Shown here one piece after another: positions 1-9,671 of a stretch of DNA of 64,000 nt. Each line of letters starts with the position of its first letter. The first letter of the stretch is position 1. The stretch lies in assembly GCF_900176475.1 (NCBI RefSeq), contig NZ_FWXX01000002.1, forward strand, positions 508,560-572,559, in the 5' to 3' direction. Origin of the DNA: Tropicibacter naphthalenivorans. Lineage in GTDB: Bacteria; Pseudomonadota; Alphaproteobacteria; Rhodobacterales; Rhodobacteraceae. The position numbers and the translations under genes are program-made. The notes beneath the pieces are model-generated. The model worked only from the letters and a program-made list of their open reading frames with translations, did no database searches and was not told the DNA's origin.

Positions 1-725
1 ACGCTTTCGGTGCCGAGGCGCGCAAAGATATGCGTCGCGGCGCGGCGTTCGTGATCGCGGCCTTGGGCGCGCACGTGGTGCAGCTTGGCGGTGTCGGCCA
101 GATCGACCTCCATCACCTTGTTAAAGCGCGCAGCGGCAGGCCCGTTTTCAAGGATCGTCACCTCTGCGCCCGCGTCCACCTTGACCACGTGGTGCAGCAT
201 GGCGTCGGATTGCTCGGCGCTGTGCTTGTAGAGGATGTGGATCGGCTTGGACGGCGTCGCGGTGACGTGGATCAGCAGGCCATCGGTGGCAAAGGCGGTG
301 TTGAGCGCCGCCAAGGGGCGTTCCACCGGGGTTTGCCCAGCGGTTTCCAGCGTGCCGTAGATGTCCTTGGCCCAGTGGATGTCGGTCGCCTCGGCCAGAC
401 GGTCGATGGAGACCCCTTCGAGCGCCAGATCGTCAGAGGCCTCGGCGTCGAACACACCGTCCACAAAGACGATTTTCAGCCGGTCACGGTCCGCGAACAG
501 CGCCTCTTCGTCCGCCTCAAACACCGTTGCCTTGGGGGCCTCGGCGGCGACCAAGGTTTCGGGCTTGGTGTACTTCCAGTATTCGTCGCGCGCCCCGGGC
601 AGGCCCATGGTTTGCACGCGGGACAAAGCCTCGCGCCGCGCCGAGTCGGCCCAGCCCCCGGTCGGCAGCGTCAGCGCGTCAAGGCGCGCCTCGGTTGCGG
701 TCAGTTTCGCTTGCGGCAGAGCCAT
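1..725 (-). CDS. sufD: SufD, Fe-S cluster assembly scaffold (N-terminal part; runs off the left edge)
   Basis: SufD forms the SufBCD complex that assembles Fe-S clusters in the cytoplasm. The first 241 codons are visible, starting MALPQAKLTATEARLDAL. The region near residues 35-55 (GARDEYWKYTKPETL) is the usual SufD N-terminal motif, followed by the start of the beta-helix core (about residue 150 on). The ATG at 723-725 shares one base with the sufC stop (TAATG), so translation is coupled to sufC. The C-terminal half and any sufS or sufT gene lie outside the window. Identification rests on the motif and on position directly after sufC. Confidence 0.93.
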   Translation of the reverse strand, partial: MALPQAKLTATEARLDALTLPTGGWADSARREALSRVQTMGLPGARDEYWKYTKPETLVAAEAPKATVFEADEEALFADRDRLKIVFVDGVFDAEASDDLALEGVSIDRLAEATDIHWAKDIYGTLETAGQTPVERPLAALNTAFATDGLLIHVTATPSKPIHILYKHSAEQSDAMLHHVVKVDAGAEVTILENGPAAARFNKVMEVDLADTAKLHHVRAQGRDHERRAATHIFARLGTES

Positions 726-1480
726 TATTCGATCCCCTCAAGCAGGTCGGCATAGCCGTTCTGTTCCACTTCCAGCGCCAGCTCGGGGCCGCCGGTCTTG
801 ATGATGCGGCCCTTGGCCATGATGTGCACCACGTCCGGTTTGATGTGGTCCAGCAGACGCTGGTAGTGCGTGATCACAAGGAACCCACGCCCCTCGTCGC
901 GCAGCGCGTTCACGCCATCGGCCACCAGCTTCATCGCGTCCACATCGAGGCCCGAGTCGGTCTCGTCCAAGATGCACATCTTGGGTTCCAGCATCGCCAT
1001 CTGGAGGATTTCGTTGCGCTTTTTTTCACCGCCGGAAAAGCCGACGTTGACCGGGCGCTTGAGCATGTCAGCGTCGATCTTGAGATCCTTGGCCTTGGCG
1101 CGCACCAGCTTGAGGAAGTCGGCCGAGGACATTTCCTCTTCGCCGCGGGCCTTGCGCTGTGCGTTCACCGCCGTGCGCAAAAAGGTCATGTTACCCACGC
1201 CGGGGATTTCCACCGGGTATTGGAACGCAAGGAACAGGCCCGCTGCGGCGCGCTCTTCGGCTTCCATGTCCAGCAGATCTTCGCCGTCCAGCGTCGCCTC
1301 GCCATCGGTGACTTCATAGCCGTCCTTGCCGGACAGCACATAGGACAGGGTCGATTTGCCAGAGCCGTTCGGCCCCATGATCGCGTGCACCTTGCCCGCC
1401 TCGACGGTCAGGTCGACACCCTTGAGGATCTGCTTGTCCTCTTCTTCCAGTTTCACGTGCAGGTTCTTGATTTCCAGCAT
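725..1480 (-). CDS. sufC: SufC, Fe-S assembly ATPase
   Basis: ABC-type ATPase of the SufBCD scaffold, 251 residues, a normal length for the family. Walker A GPNGSGKST is at residues 36-44, the signature FSGGEKKR at 148-155 and Walker B CILDETDSGLD at 169-179. It has no membrane segment, as expected for this soluble ABC subfamily. ATP binding by SufC drives rearrangement of SufB and SufD during cluster building. The ATG is preceded by AAAAGGATCGAAAG, a good ribosome site. It sits after four unrelated small genes that separate it from sufB, and overlaps sufD by one base. Confidence 0.97.
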   Translation of the reverse strand: MLEIKNLHVKLEEEDKQILKGVDLTVEAGKVHAIMGPNGSGKSTLSYVLSGKDGYEVTDGEATLDGEDLLDMEAEERAAAGLFLAFQYPVEIPGVGNMTFLRTAVNAQRKARGEEEMSSADFLKLVRAKAKDLKIDADMLKRPVNVGFSGGEKKRNEILQMAMLEPKMCILDETDSGLDVDAMKLVADGVNALRDEGRGFLVITHYQRLLDHIKPDVVHIMAKGRIIKTGGPELALEVEQNGYADLLEGIE

Positions 1481-1504
1481 CTTTCGATCCTTTTCTTTCG
1501 CGCC

Positions 1505-2092
1505 TCAGGGGCGTTGCATCAGGTTGATCACCCAAAGCAAACGTTCGGGCGGGATGGGGTTCGGGGTCACATGGAAATGCGCCATGCGCCCGGTGATGTG
1601 CGGTTGGCCGAGCAGCTCTTCGACCTTGTGGTAATGTTTGCGCTGCACGTAGTCGTCGAAATACACATCGACAGGCTTCTTCGACATGAACGCCGCCGCC
1701 AGCGCGCAGCCCTGACGAAAGCGGCCATCGACCAGCACCACGTCGGGTGTGCAGGCGTCCAGCTCCCAGACTTGCAGCGGATAGCGGGCAAAGCGCCGCC
1801 ACTCGGTCTCATCCACAGGGTGGCCCCAGGCCTTGGTGGTGCCGATGTCGCTCCAGAGCATTTCGACGGTGGTGCCGTTCGCGGGCGGGTTTTCGTCGAG
1901 GTATTCCAGCATCATGCCCGCCCAATCCTTGTCGGATTCGACGCTAAGCACGGTCTTGCCGGGCATTTCCGACGCCATGACGGTCGAGCCGCCAGAGCCG
2001 TATTCAAGGATGCAACCCGCCCGCGCGTAGGCGTCGCGCAGCAGCATTGCCTCGGGTTCGGGCAGGGTCAGTTCCGGACGGGCCACAGCCAT
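1505..2092 (-). CDS. Class I SAM-methyltransferase-like protein of unknown function, inside the suf operon
   Basis: About 195 residues from the ATG at 2092; an upstream TTG at 2155 in frame would add 21 residues but has no ribosome site. ILEYGSGGSTV near residue 30 looks like a Rossmann glycine loop of SAM-dependent methyltransferases, and PDVVLVDGRFR near 120 resembles the strand-4 aspartate motif. No clear catalytic signature is present, so activity is unproven. It lies between the ybjQ-like gene and sufC on the same strand with short gaps, so it is probably co-transcribed with suf. No link to Fe-S chemistry can be read from the sequence. Confidence 0.75.
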   Translation of the reverse strand: MAVARPELTLPEPEAMLLRDAYARAGCILEYGSGGSTVMASEMPGKTVLSVESDKDWAGMMLEYLDENPPANGTTVEMLWSDIGTTKAWGHPVDETEWRRFARYPLQVWELDACTPDVVLVDGRFRQGCALAAAFMSKKPVDVYFDDYVQRKHYHKVEELLGQPHITGRMAHFHVTPNPIPPERLLWVINLMQRP

Positions 2093-2163
2093 CAGACGCG
2101 CCCCCCGATACGGGGACACGTCGCGCGCGCCTTGCGGCAGGATATGACGACCCAAAGGCGCAT

Positions 2164-2475
2164 TCAGCCCAGCACCACCGCGGTGCCGGTGGCCGACACC
2201 ATCAGCATGTTGTTGATGGTCTCATAGTCCAGATCGACCGCCACAACCGCCGTTGCGCCCAAGGCCGCCGCGCGCTCTTCCATCTCGCGCAGGGCGGTTT
2301 CGCGCGCCTTGCCAAGGCTCGCCTCGTAGGCACCAGAGCGCCCGCCGATGATGTCGGTGATCCCGGCAAAGAGATCGCGAAAGACGTTCGCCCCAAGGAT
2401 CGCTTCGCCGGTGACGATGCCCTTATACTCGGCGATTTGATAGCCTTCGACGCTGGGGGTGGTGGTGATAATCAT
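2164..2475 (-). CDS. YbjQ/UPF0145 family protein
   Basis: 103 residues, full length for the UPF0145 (YbjQ) family, which forms small ring-shaped oligomers of unknown role and has been called a heavy-metal-binding domain. Family hallmarks seen are the start [24 protein letters not shown] near residue 20, the GGRSGAYE segment near 45, and the end with [16 protein letters not shown] strong ribosome site (GGAGGA) precedes the ATG. It is embedded in the suf operon between sufB and sufC; its contribution there is unknown. Confidence 0.88.
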   Translation of the reverse strand: MIITTTPSVEGYQIAEYKGIVTGEAILGANVFRDLFAGITDIIGGRSGAYEASLGKARETALREMEERAAALGATAVVAVDLDYETINNMLMVSATGTAVVLG

Positions 2476-2493
2476 GGACTTCCTCCAAACTGT

Positions 2494-2685
2494 TTACGTA
2501 AACATAGCGATCAGCGCGGACAGGAACCACGCCAGCATCCCCGCCACAACGGCGGTCTTCCAGACAGAGCCCTGGACCAGCCCGGCGGCATTGCCCTTGC
2601 GCGCGCGCAGGCCAAAGCCAATCAGCGTGCCAAGGAAAATCCCGACACCGATACCCACGGTTTGATTCACGGCTTCAGCGAACAC
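2494..2685 (-). CDS. Small membrane protein in the suf operon
   Basis: 63 residues from a GTG start with AGGAGA seven bases upstream. Two hydrophobic stretches (about residues 9-25 and 43-62) flank a basic loop containing RARKGN, suggesting a two-pass inner-membrane protein. It lies 18 bases upstream of the ybjQ-like gene on the same strand. No family could be named. Support comes from the ribosome site, the tight spacing and clean membrane segments; it is short, so moderately certain. Confidence 0.7.
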   Translation of the reverse strand: MFAEAVNQTVGIGVGIFLGTLIGFGLRARKGNAAGLVQGSVWKTAVVAGMLAWFLSALIAMFT

Positions 2686-2790
2686 GGCGCTCTCCTGACT
2701 TTTGAAAACGCACGAAAAGCCGTGACCCGCCGAGCTGGAAAAGATCGGCAGGCGCAGCTGTGGTGCTGTTGGAAATGCGGGACGGCGCGG

Positions 2791-3267
2791 TTAGCCGATG
2801 ACCAGATAGATCGCCTGCTGGCACAGGTCGATGACAAACCCCGCCATGTGGTACATCACATAGCCCGTCGCCCCGGCCAGCACCAAATGCGTCTTGGTCC
2901 GCCAGCCCAGAAGGTAGCTGAGCACAAAGGGCAGCGCGGCGGACATCGGCCCCAGCGCCTGCGCCATATAGGCCCAAAGGTACAGGTTGCCCACGTCCTG
3001 CGCGAGGGTTTTGGCCTCGACCGGTGCCCAGACGGGCATGGCCAGCAGAACCTTGCACAGGATGCCCGCACAGATGCCCAGCAGCAGCACGCCGAAGTAG
3101 CCAAAGGTCTCCCACGCGATGGTGCGATCCGTGCGATCCTTGCGGGCTTTTACTGGGTCGGGCCGCTCGGCCAGGGGCGCGATGTCCACGTAGCTGTCCG
3201 ACGCCCTGATCCGCGCGAGGCGATCCTGAAACGATTGGCTGTCGTTCAAACCCGTCGATGTGTGCAT
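2791..3267 (-). CDS. Hypothetical membrane protein in the suf operon
   Basis: 158 residues. The first 45 are hydrophilic and charged (…RKDRTDRTIAW), followed by about three to four hydrophobic segments (near 50-72, 90-122, 125-157). An AAAGGG motif lies upstream of the ATG. No recognised domain. It follows sufB after a 108-base gap that holds a 7-bp-arm hairpin, so it could be read from sufB or from an internal promoter. A longer antisense-frame reading in the same stretch was rejected because it has no membrane pattern or ribosome site. Confidence 0.72.
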   Translation of the reverse strand: MHTSTGLNDSQSFQDRLARIRASDSYVDIAPLAERPDPVKARKDRTDRTIAWETFGYFGVLLLGICAGILCKVLLAMPVWAPVEAKTLAQDVGNLYLWAYMAQALGPMSAALPFVLSYLLGWRTKTHLVLAGATGYVMYHMAGFVIDLCQQAIYLVIG

Positions 3268-3282
3268 ACCCGTACCCTTTCA

Positions 3283-3301
3283 CTTGCACTGCTGGTGCAA
3301 G
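3283..3301. repeat. Inverted repeat between sufB and the next gene
   Basis: CTTGCAC and GTGCAAG, perfect 7-bp arms around a 5-base centre (TGCTG), in the 108-base gap between the sufB stop and the following start. There is no T-run, so it is not a standard terminator. It could be an operator, an mRNA processing hairpin that sets the sufB to sufCD ratio, or chance. Confidence 0.5.
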
Positions 3302-3375
3302 CGAATAGGCCATGCAATCATGGCGGGAATATGCAACGGAAAGGTTCATTTTCAGCCTATCGCAAGCCGGGGGCC

Positions 3376-4896
<1,521 letters not shown>

Positions 4897-4913
4897 GACC
4901 GTATCCCTTTTCC

Positions 4914-5957
4914 TCATGCGGCCCGTTCGCGATGCCGCTTGTATTTCGCCGTCCACGCCTCAGCAAAGCGTAGAACCTCATCTTGTGTCGTGGTGGGCCC
5001 AAGGCTCACGCGGATCGCAGAGCTGGCCACCACATCGTCGTATCCCATGGCGCGCAGCACCCGGCTGGCCTTGACCTTGCCGCTGCTACAGGCACTGCCC
5101 GCGCTGACGGCAAACCCGGCCAGATCCATCTGCATGACCTGCGTCTCGCCCTTCCACCCCGGAAGAGCAAAGCAAGCCGTGTTGGGGAGTCGCCGCGCGC
5201 CTTTCCCGACAAAAATAGTCTCTTTTGCGCCAGCCTCAATAGTGGATTCTAGAATGTCTCTAAGTTTTTCAACCCGGTCCCATAGACCTTGGTCCAGATC
5301 GCGCGCCGCTGCCTCTGCTGCCGCGCCGAAACCGGCGATGCCGATGACGTTTTCCGTGCCAGAGCGTCGGCCCATTTCCTGCCCGCCACCCTTGATCTGC
5401 GCCGCGATGTCAGTGCCGCGTTTGATCACCAGCGCGCCGATGCCCTTGGGGCCGCCGAGTTTATGCGCCGAGATCAGCGCCATTTGACAGCCCAGCCAGT
5501 TGAAGGCAACAGGCACCTTGCCAAAGGCCTGCGTGGCGTCGACCACGGCGAGCCCCTGCGGCAGGTCCTGGAGAACGCCGGTTTCCGAGTTCGCCAGTTG
5601 AAGCGCGGTGCGCGCGGGGTCGGTCACGCTCACGGCCCCCTGCCCGTCCACGGACAATTCGGGCGACACCCAGGACACCACCGCGTCATGTTCCACGTCC
5701 GCGCCTACAAGGCCACGCCCCGCACAGGCCAGCGCCGCCGCCTCTGTCGCGCCAGAGACAAAGACCACGTCCGCCCCTTCGGCCCCAAACGCCGCCGCCA
5801 CCTGCGCGCGCGCCTTTTCGACCAATGACTTGGCCGCGCGCCCTTCGGCATGGACGGACGAGGGGTTGCCCGCCACATCCATCGCCGCGATCATCGCCGC
5901 GCGCGCCTCTGGCCGCAAAGGGGCCGTGGCGTTCCAGTCGAGGTAGACGCGGTTCAT
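4914..5957 (-). CDS. Cysteine desulfurase, NifS/IscS type, sulfur donor
   Basis: 347 residues, PLP-dependent enzyme that takes sulfur from L-cysteine as an enzyme persulfide. The start [14 protein letters not shown] is the class-V aminotransferase opening; PLP lysine is K166 in [10 protein letters not shown], and the active cysteine is C290 in [10 protein letters not shown]. It is shorter than E. coli IscS (about 404) and resembles NifS-like proteins found in Rhodobacteraceae suf operons. It lies between iscR and sufB. A second, SufS-type enzyme usually lies further downstream in this lineage but would be outside the window. No gene symbol is given because iscS and nifS are both used. Confidence 0.93.
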   Translation of the reverse strand: MNRVYLDWNATAPLRPEARAAMIAAMDVAGNPSSVHAEGRAAKSLVEKARAQVAAAFGAEGADVVFVSGATEAAALACAGRGLVGADVEHDAVVSWVSPELSVDGQGAVSVTDPARTALQLANSETGVLQDLPQGLAVVDATQAFGKVPVAFNWLGCQMALISAHKLGGPKGIGALVIKRGTDIAAQIKGGGQEMGRRSGTENVIGIAGFGAAAEAAARDLDQGLWDRVEKLRDILESTIEAGAKETIFVGKGARRLPNTACFALPGWKGETQVMQMDLAGFAVSAGSACSSGKVKASRVLRAMGYDDVVASSAIRVSLGPTTTQDEVLRFAEAWTAKYKRHRERAA

Positions 5958-5972
5958 GACGGCAATCCCGGC

Positions 5973-6437
5973 TTACTTGTCATCGTCCACCACCGCGAAA
6001 ATATCCGGCACGGCAGGACACGGCGCCATGGTGTTTTCCACCACGTCCGACAGGCGCGCCTGATGCAGGAAAACGTAGACCTGCGCCGACAGGCTCTGCC
6101 ACAGCCGGTTGGTCAGCGACTGCGCGCGCGAGCCCGACGCCGCCCCGGACGCGCCCGCGCCCTTGTGCATCGCATCCACCGTCTCATCGACCGCCGCCAG
6201 CACATCGACCACGCGAATGTCACTGGCAGACTTGGCCAGACGATAGCCGCCCCCCGGCCCGCGCACCGATTCCACCAGCCCCGCGCGCCGCAGCTTGACG
6301 AACAGCTGTTCGAGATAGGGCAAGGAAATGTCCTGACGTTTGGAAATATCGCCCAGCGTCACCAGACAGCCGTCCGCCTGCAAAGCAATATCCGTCAGCG
6401 CCACCATCGCGTAGCGTCCCTTTGTGCTCAGCTTCAC
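5973..6437 (-). CDS. iscR: IscR, Rrf2-family regulator of Fe-S genes, lacking the three-Cys cluster motif
   Basis: 154 residues from a GTG start (6435-6437) preceded by GGGGGAG; upstream in-frame codons do not look coding. The winged helix is clear: KLSTKGRYAMVALTDIAL at 2-19, SLPYLEQLFVKLRRAGLV at 38-55 and RGPGGGYRL at 59-67. E. coli IscR binds its cluster with three cysteines between residues 92 and 104; here that stretch (VDAMHKGAGASGAASGSRA) has none. Only C24 and C140 exist. A one-cysteine, unconventional cluster type has been described for Rhodobacter sphaeroides IscR, and this protein fits it. Probably represses the downstream suf genes when iron is sufficient. Confidence 0.93.
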   Translation of the reverse strand: MKLSTKGRYAMVALTDIALQADGCLVTLGDISKRQDISLPYLEQLFVKLRRAGLVESVRGPGGGYRLAKSASDIRVVDVLAAVDETVDAMHKGAGASGAASGSRAQSLTNRLWQSLSAQVYVFLHQARLSDVVENTMAPCPAVPDIFAVVDDDK

Positions 6438-6464
6438 CTTGCCGCTCCCCCATAACGCGCCAGA

Positions 6465-6488
6465 CAATTGACGTTGGCTTGTCAATTG
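6465..6488. promoter_or_regulatory. Inverted repeat in the iscR-suf promoter region, candidate operator
   Basis: CAATTGAC and GTCAATTG are perfect 8-bp arms around an 8-base centre, located 28 bases upstream of the iscR GTG. Read on the minus strand it contains TTGACA, which could double as a -35 element. The position fits an autoregulatory IscR site, but I cannot confirm the protein that binds it. Confidence 0.55.
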
Positions 6489-6526
6489 CCTATCTGCAAT
6501 CAACCCCGGTCCGGAAAACATCCGGA

Positions 6527-6541
6527 TTAGAACGTTTCTAA
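6527..6541. promoter_or_regulatory. Irr-box-like palindrome upstream of iscR-suf
   Basis: TTAGAA-CGT-TTCTAA, perfect 6-bp arms around a 3-base centre. The Irr (iron control element) consensus of alphaproteobacteria is of the form TTTAGAA-N3-TTCTAAA, so this site matches the core. It lies between iscR (minus) and the divergent hydrolase gene (plus), about 90 bases upstream of the iscR start. Irr binds when haem or iron is low, which fits control of the suf operon. Confidence 0.72.
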
Positions 6542-6601
6542 GGTGCCCAAGCGAATTCGTCAAGAATATCGCCCACCGGATTGAGGAGCCAAAGTCGCCC
6601 T

Positions 6602-7255
6602 ATGCCAGAGGTCATTTTTCCCGGACCCGAAGGCCGCCTCGAAGGCCGCTATCACCCGCAAAAGGACCGCGATGCCCCCATCGCGATCGTGCTGCACCCG
6701 CATCCGCAGTTCGGCGGCACCATGCGCAACAAGGTTGTCTACAACCTGCATTATGCGTTTTATAACATGGGCTTCACGGTTCTGCGGTTCAACTTCCGCG
6801 GCGTCGGTCGCAGCCAGGGCGAGTACGACCAGGGTGTTGGCGAGCTGTCCGATGCGGCTTCGGCGCTCGATTACCTGCAATCCATGAACCAGAACTCCAA
6901 GCACTGCTGGGTCGCGGGTTTCTCGTTCGGCGCGTGGATCGGGATGCAGCTGCTGATGCGCCGCCCCGAGATCACCGGATTCGTCAGCGTGTCGCCCCCG
7001 GCGAACATGTATGACTTCAGCTTCCTCGCGCCCTGCCCTTCCTCGGGCCTGATCATCAACGGCTCGGCGGACCGCGTGGCGCCGCCCGCCGACACCCGCG
7101 CGCTGGTGAACAAGCTGCACGAGCAAAAGGGCATCACCATCACCCACGAAGAAATCGAAGGCTCTGGCCACTTCTTCGAGGAACCGCATATGGACACGAT
7201 GATCGACAGCGTCACCGGCTACGTCAAACGCCGCCTGACCGAGAATTCGCGTTAA
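6602..7255 (+). CDS. Alpha/beta hydrolase (COG2945-like)
   Basis: 217 residues from the ATG at 6602; GAGGAG lies upstream, and the in-frame TTG at 6581 is less likely. Serine hydrolase fold: LHPHPQFGGTMRNKVV near 31-46 (oxyanion region), nucleophile S108 in GFSFGAW, aspartate in NGSADRVAPP and histidine in GSGHFFEE. No signal peptide, so cytoplasmic. The natural substrate is unknown. It diverges from iscR across a region with the Irr-like palindrome, so it might share iron control. The next gene starts three bases after its stop. Confidence 0.88.
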   Translation: MPEVIFPGPEGRLEGRYHPQKDRDAPIAIVLHPHPQFGGTMRNKVVYNLHYAFYNMGFTVLRFNFRGVGRSQGEYDQGVGELSDAASALDYLQSMNQNSKHCWVAGFSFGAWIGMQLLMRRPEITGFVSVSPPANMYDFSFLAPCPSSGLIINGSADRVAPPADTRALVNKLHEQKGITITHEEIEGSGHFFEEPHMDTMIDSVTGYVKRRLTENSR

Positions 7256-7258
7256 ACC

Positions 7259-7540
7259 ATGGGTGTTGTCGACGATCTCGCGGACAAGCTGGCGCAGGAC
7301 GTGATCAAGGCGATGGACGCTTTGGGCGACGAGAACCTGCCGGACGAGGTGGCGAACGTGCTGGGCGCGTCCTCGCCCTCTTCGGAAGAGATCTTTCGCG
7401 CCGCCGTGCGCATCCGCTTGGCAGAGCGCCGCGCGCGGGCGTTCCTGAACGATCACGTCAAGGCGGCGATCGAGGCGAAAAAGGCGGGCAAGGCCCCGCC
7501 CAAGGCGCTCGCCCCCGGATCGGACAACGAAAACCTGTAA
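7259..7540 (+). CDS. Hypothetical protein, 93 residues
   Basis: Small, soluble, helical and charged protein (MGVVDDLADKLAQDVIKAMDAL…), with a Lys- and Pro-rich tail near residues 77-85. No cysteine, signal peptide or membrane segment. No domain recognised. It begins three bases after the hydrolase stop and is probably translated from the same mRNA. Composition and frame match the neighbours, so I take it as a real gene. Confidence 0.72.
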   Translation: MGVVDDLADKLAQDVIKAMDALGDENLPDEVANVLGASSPSSEEIFRAAVRIRLAERRARAFLNDHVKAAIEAKKAGKAPPKALAPGSDNENL

Positions 7541-7591
7541 ATTCCCGCGGTCCCGCTTGCCAAAGCCGGGGCCGCGTGACCTTTTGGGGCC

Positions 7592-8200
7592 ATGACACAG
7601 CCCTCCCCCTCCCGACTCGACCGCCAGATGGATTTCCTGATGGAAATCGACCGGCTGAAATCCGTCCATCGCGCGACCAAGCTGGCCGATGGCACGCGGC
7701 GTGAAAACTCTGCCGAGCACAGCTGGCACGTGGCGCTATTCGCCCTGACGCTGGCCGAGCACGCCCCGCAAGGCATCGACCGCGCCCGGGTGATCGAGAT
7801 GCTGCTGTTGCACGATCTGGTGGAAATCGACGCGGGCGACGCGCCGGTCTATGGCAACCACGACGCCAGCGCCGTGGCCGAGGCCGAGCGCAAGGCCGCC
7901 GACCGCATCTTTGGTCTTTTGCCCGAGGATCAGGGCGCACACTTCCGCGCCATCTGGGAAGAATTCGAGGCGATGCAAACCCCCGAGGCGCGCTTTGCCA
8001 AGTCGCTCGACCGCTTTGCCCCGCCGAATATGAACATCGCCAACGGCGGCGGGTCCTGGGCCGAATACAACGTCGATTTCGGCACGTTCCAAGCCAACGT
8101 CGGCATGAAGATCCTGCAAGGCGCCCCGGCGCTGTGGGAGTGGATCGCCCCGCGCGCCAAAGCCGTGATCGACCGTCTGCGCGAGGGGCCTAAGCCTTAG
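7592..8200 (+). CDS. HD-domain phosphohydrolase (YfbR/HDDC2-like)
   Basis: 202 residues. HD-superfamily metal ligands are visible: H43 in NSAEHSWHVALF, H74-D75 in MLLLHDLVEIDAGD, and D134-type aspartate in AKSLDRFAPP. The family (COG1896) includes 5'-deoxynucleotidases, so dephosphorylation of nucleoside monophosphates is the likely reaction, but the exact substrate cannot be read. Third gene of the short plus-strand group after the hydrolase. Its stop codon (8198-8200) overlaps the stop of the convergent lpdA, leaving no room for a separate terminator. Confidence 0.85.
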   Translation: MTQPSPSRLDRQMDFLMEIDRLKSVHRATKLADGTRRENSAEHSWHVALFALTLAEHAPQGIDRARVIEMLLLHDLVEIDAGDAPVYGNHDASAVAEAERKAADRIFGLLPEDQGAHFRAIWEEFEAMQTPEARFAKSLDRFAPPNMNIANGGGSWAEYNVDFGTFQANVGMKILQGAPALWEWIAPRAKAVIDRLREGPKP

Positions 8201-9591
8201 AAGTGGATCGCGCGGTTCCACGCGTCCAGCACGCTTTCGTGCATGGATTCCGATAGGGTCGGATGCGGGAAAACCGTCTGCATCAGGTCCTCTTCGGTGG
8301 TCTCGAGCTGGCGGCCGATGACGTAGCCCTGGATCAGCTCGGTCACCTCGGCCCCGACCATATGCGCGCCCAGCAAAGCGCCGGTTTTGGCGTCAAAGAT
8401 CGTCTTGATCAGCCCCTCGGGTTCGCCCAGGGCGATGGCCTTGCCGTTGCCGATATAGGGGAAGCGGCCCACCTTGATGTCGTAGCCCTTGTCCTTGGCC
8501 TGCGCCTCGGTCAGGCCGACGCTTGCAACCTGAGGGTGACAATAGGTGCAGCCCGCGATGCTGTCCGGATCGACCGCGTGGGGGCGGCCCCCAGCGATGA
8601 GTTCGGCGACCATGACGCCCTCGTGGCTGGCCTTGTGCGCAAGCCAAGGCGCGCCTGCGATGTCACCAATCGCAAAGACCCCCGGCACGCCGGTGCGGCA
8701 CATGGGATCGGTGACGACATGGGTGCGGTCGACCTTGATGCCTGCCTCCTCCAGCCCGAGGTCTTCGACATTTCCGACAATTCCAACCGCCGAAATGACC
8801 GTATCCACGGTCAGCTTTGACATTTTTCCATCTTTTTCAATGTGGGCGGTGACTTGCCCCTTGGCCCGGTCGAGCTGCTTGACCATGGCCTTTTCAAGGA
8901 TCTCAAGCCCCTGCTTTTCAAACTGTTTCTTGGCGAAAGCGCTGATCTCCGCGTCCTCAACCGGCAGGATGCGGTCCATGACCTCGACCACCGTCACCTC
9001 GGCCCCGAGGGTGTGGTAGAAACTGGCGAATTCGATGCCAATGGCGCCCGAGCCGATCACCAAAAGCTTTTTCGGCATCCGAGGCGGTTGCAACGCATGC
9101 TTGTACGTCCAGACCAGATCGCCGTCCGCCTCCAGCCCCGGCAGCTCGCGCGCGCGGGCGCCGGTGGCCAGCACGATGTTCTTGGCCTGAAGGGTCTCGG
9201 TGCCCTTGTCCGTCGTCACCTCGACCGTGCCCGGCTTGCCCAGACGCGCCTGCCCCATGACCGTGGTGACCTTGTTCTTTTTCAGCAGGTGGCCCACGCC
9301 AGAGTTCAGCTGTTTCGCCACCCCGCGCGAGCGTTTGACCACCGCGTCCAGATCGTAGCCGATCCCCTGGGCGCTCAGCCCGAATTCCTTGGCGCGGTGC
9401 ATCAGGTGGTACACCTCGGCCGAGCGCAAGAGCGCCTTGGTCGGGATGCAGCCCCAGTTGAGGCAAATCCCGCCCATATGCTCGCGCTCGACAATGGCGA
9501 CCGACAGGCCCAGCTGCGCGCCGCGAATGGCCGCCACATAGCCGCCGGGGCCGGCCCCGATCACCACCATGTCATAGGTTTTCGCGCTCAT
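8197..9591 (-). CDS. lpdA: Dihydrolipoyl dehydrogenase (E3)
   Basis: 464 residues from the ATG at 9591, which has an ideal GGAGGA five bases upstream; longer in-frame readings are not supported. Flavoprotein that reoxidises dihydrolipoamide in 2-oxo acid dehydrogenase complexes and the glycine cleavage system. FAD motif VVIGAGPGGYVAA at 9-21, redox disulfide C43/C48 in GGICLNWGCIPTK, NAD site IGSGAIGIEFA in the middle, and the C-terminal HPTLSESMHE with the catalytic His-Glu pair. No E1 or E2 genes are adjacent in the window. Confidence 0.96.
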   Translation of the reverse strand: MSAKTYDMVVIGAGPGGYVAAIRGAQLGLSVAIVEREHMGGICLNWGCIPTKALLRSAEVYHLMHRAKEFGLSAQGIGYDLDAVVKRSRGVAKQLNSGVGHLLKKNKVTTVMGQARLGKPGTVEVTTDKGTETLQAKNIVLATGARARELPGLEADGDLVWTYKHALQPPRMPKKLLVIGSGAIGIEFASFYHTLGAEVTVVEVMDRILPVEDAEISAFAKKQFEKQGLEILEKAMVKQLDRAKGQVTAHIEKDGKMSKLTVDTVISAVGIVGNVEDLGLEEAGIKVDRTHVVTDPMCRTGVPGVFAIGDIAGAPWLAHKASHEGVMVAELIAGGRPHAVDPDSIAGCTYCHPQVASVGLTEAQAKDKGYDIKVGRFPYIGNGKAIALGEPEGLIKTIFDAKTGALLGAHMVGAEVTELIQGYVIGRQLETTEEDLMQTVFPHPTLSESMHESVLDAWNRAIHF

Positions 9592-9671
9592 CCCATCCTC
9601 CTGCCTTGGGTTCAGGAGAAGGCTACCGCAAGCCCACGCCTGCGGCAACGTATCGCGCGCAATTGACCGCT

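Noticed and set aside
2675-3349. A longer minus-strand frame over the hypothetical gene at 2791
   Set aside because: No membrane pattern and no ribosome site; the 158-residue frame has both.
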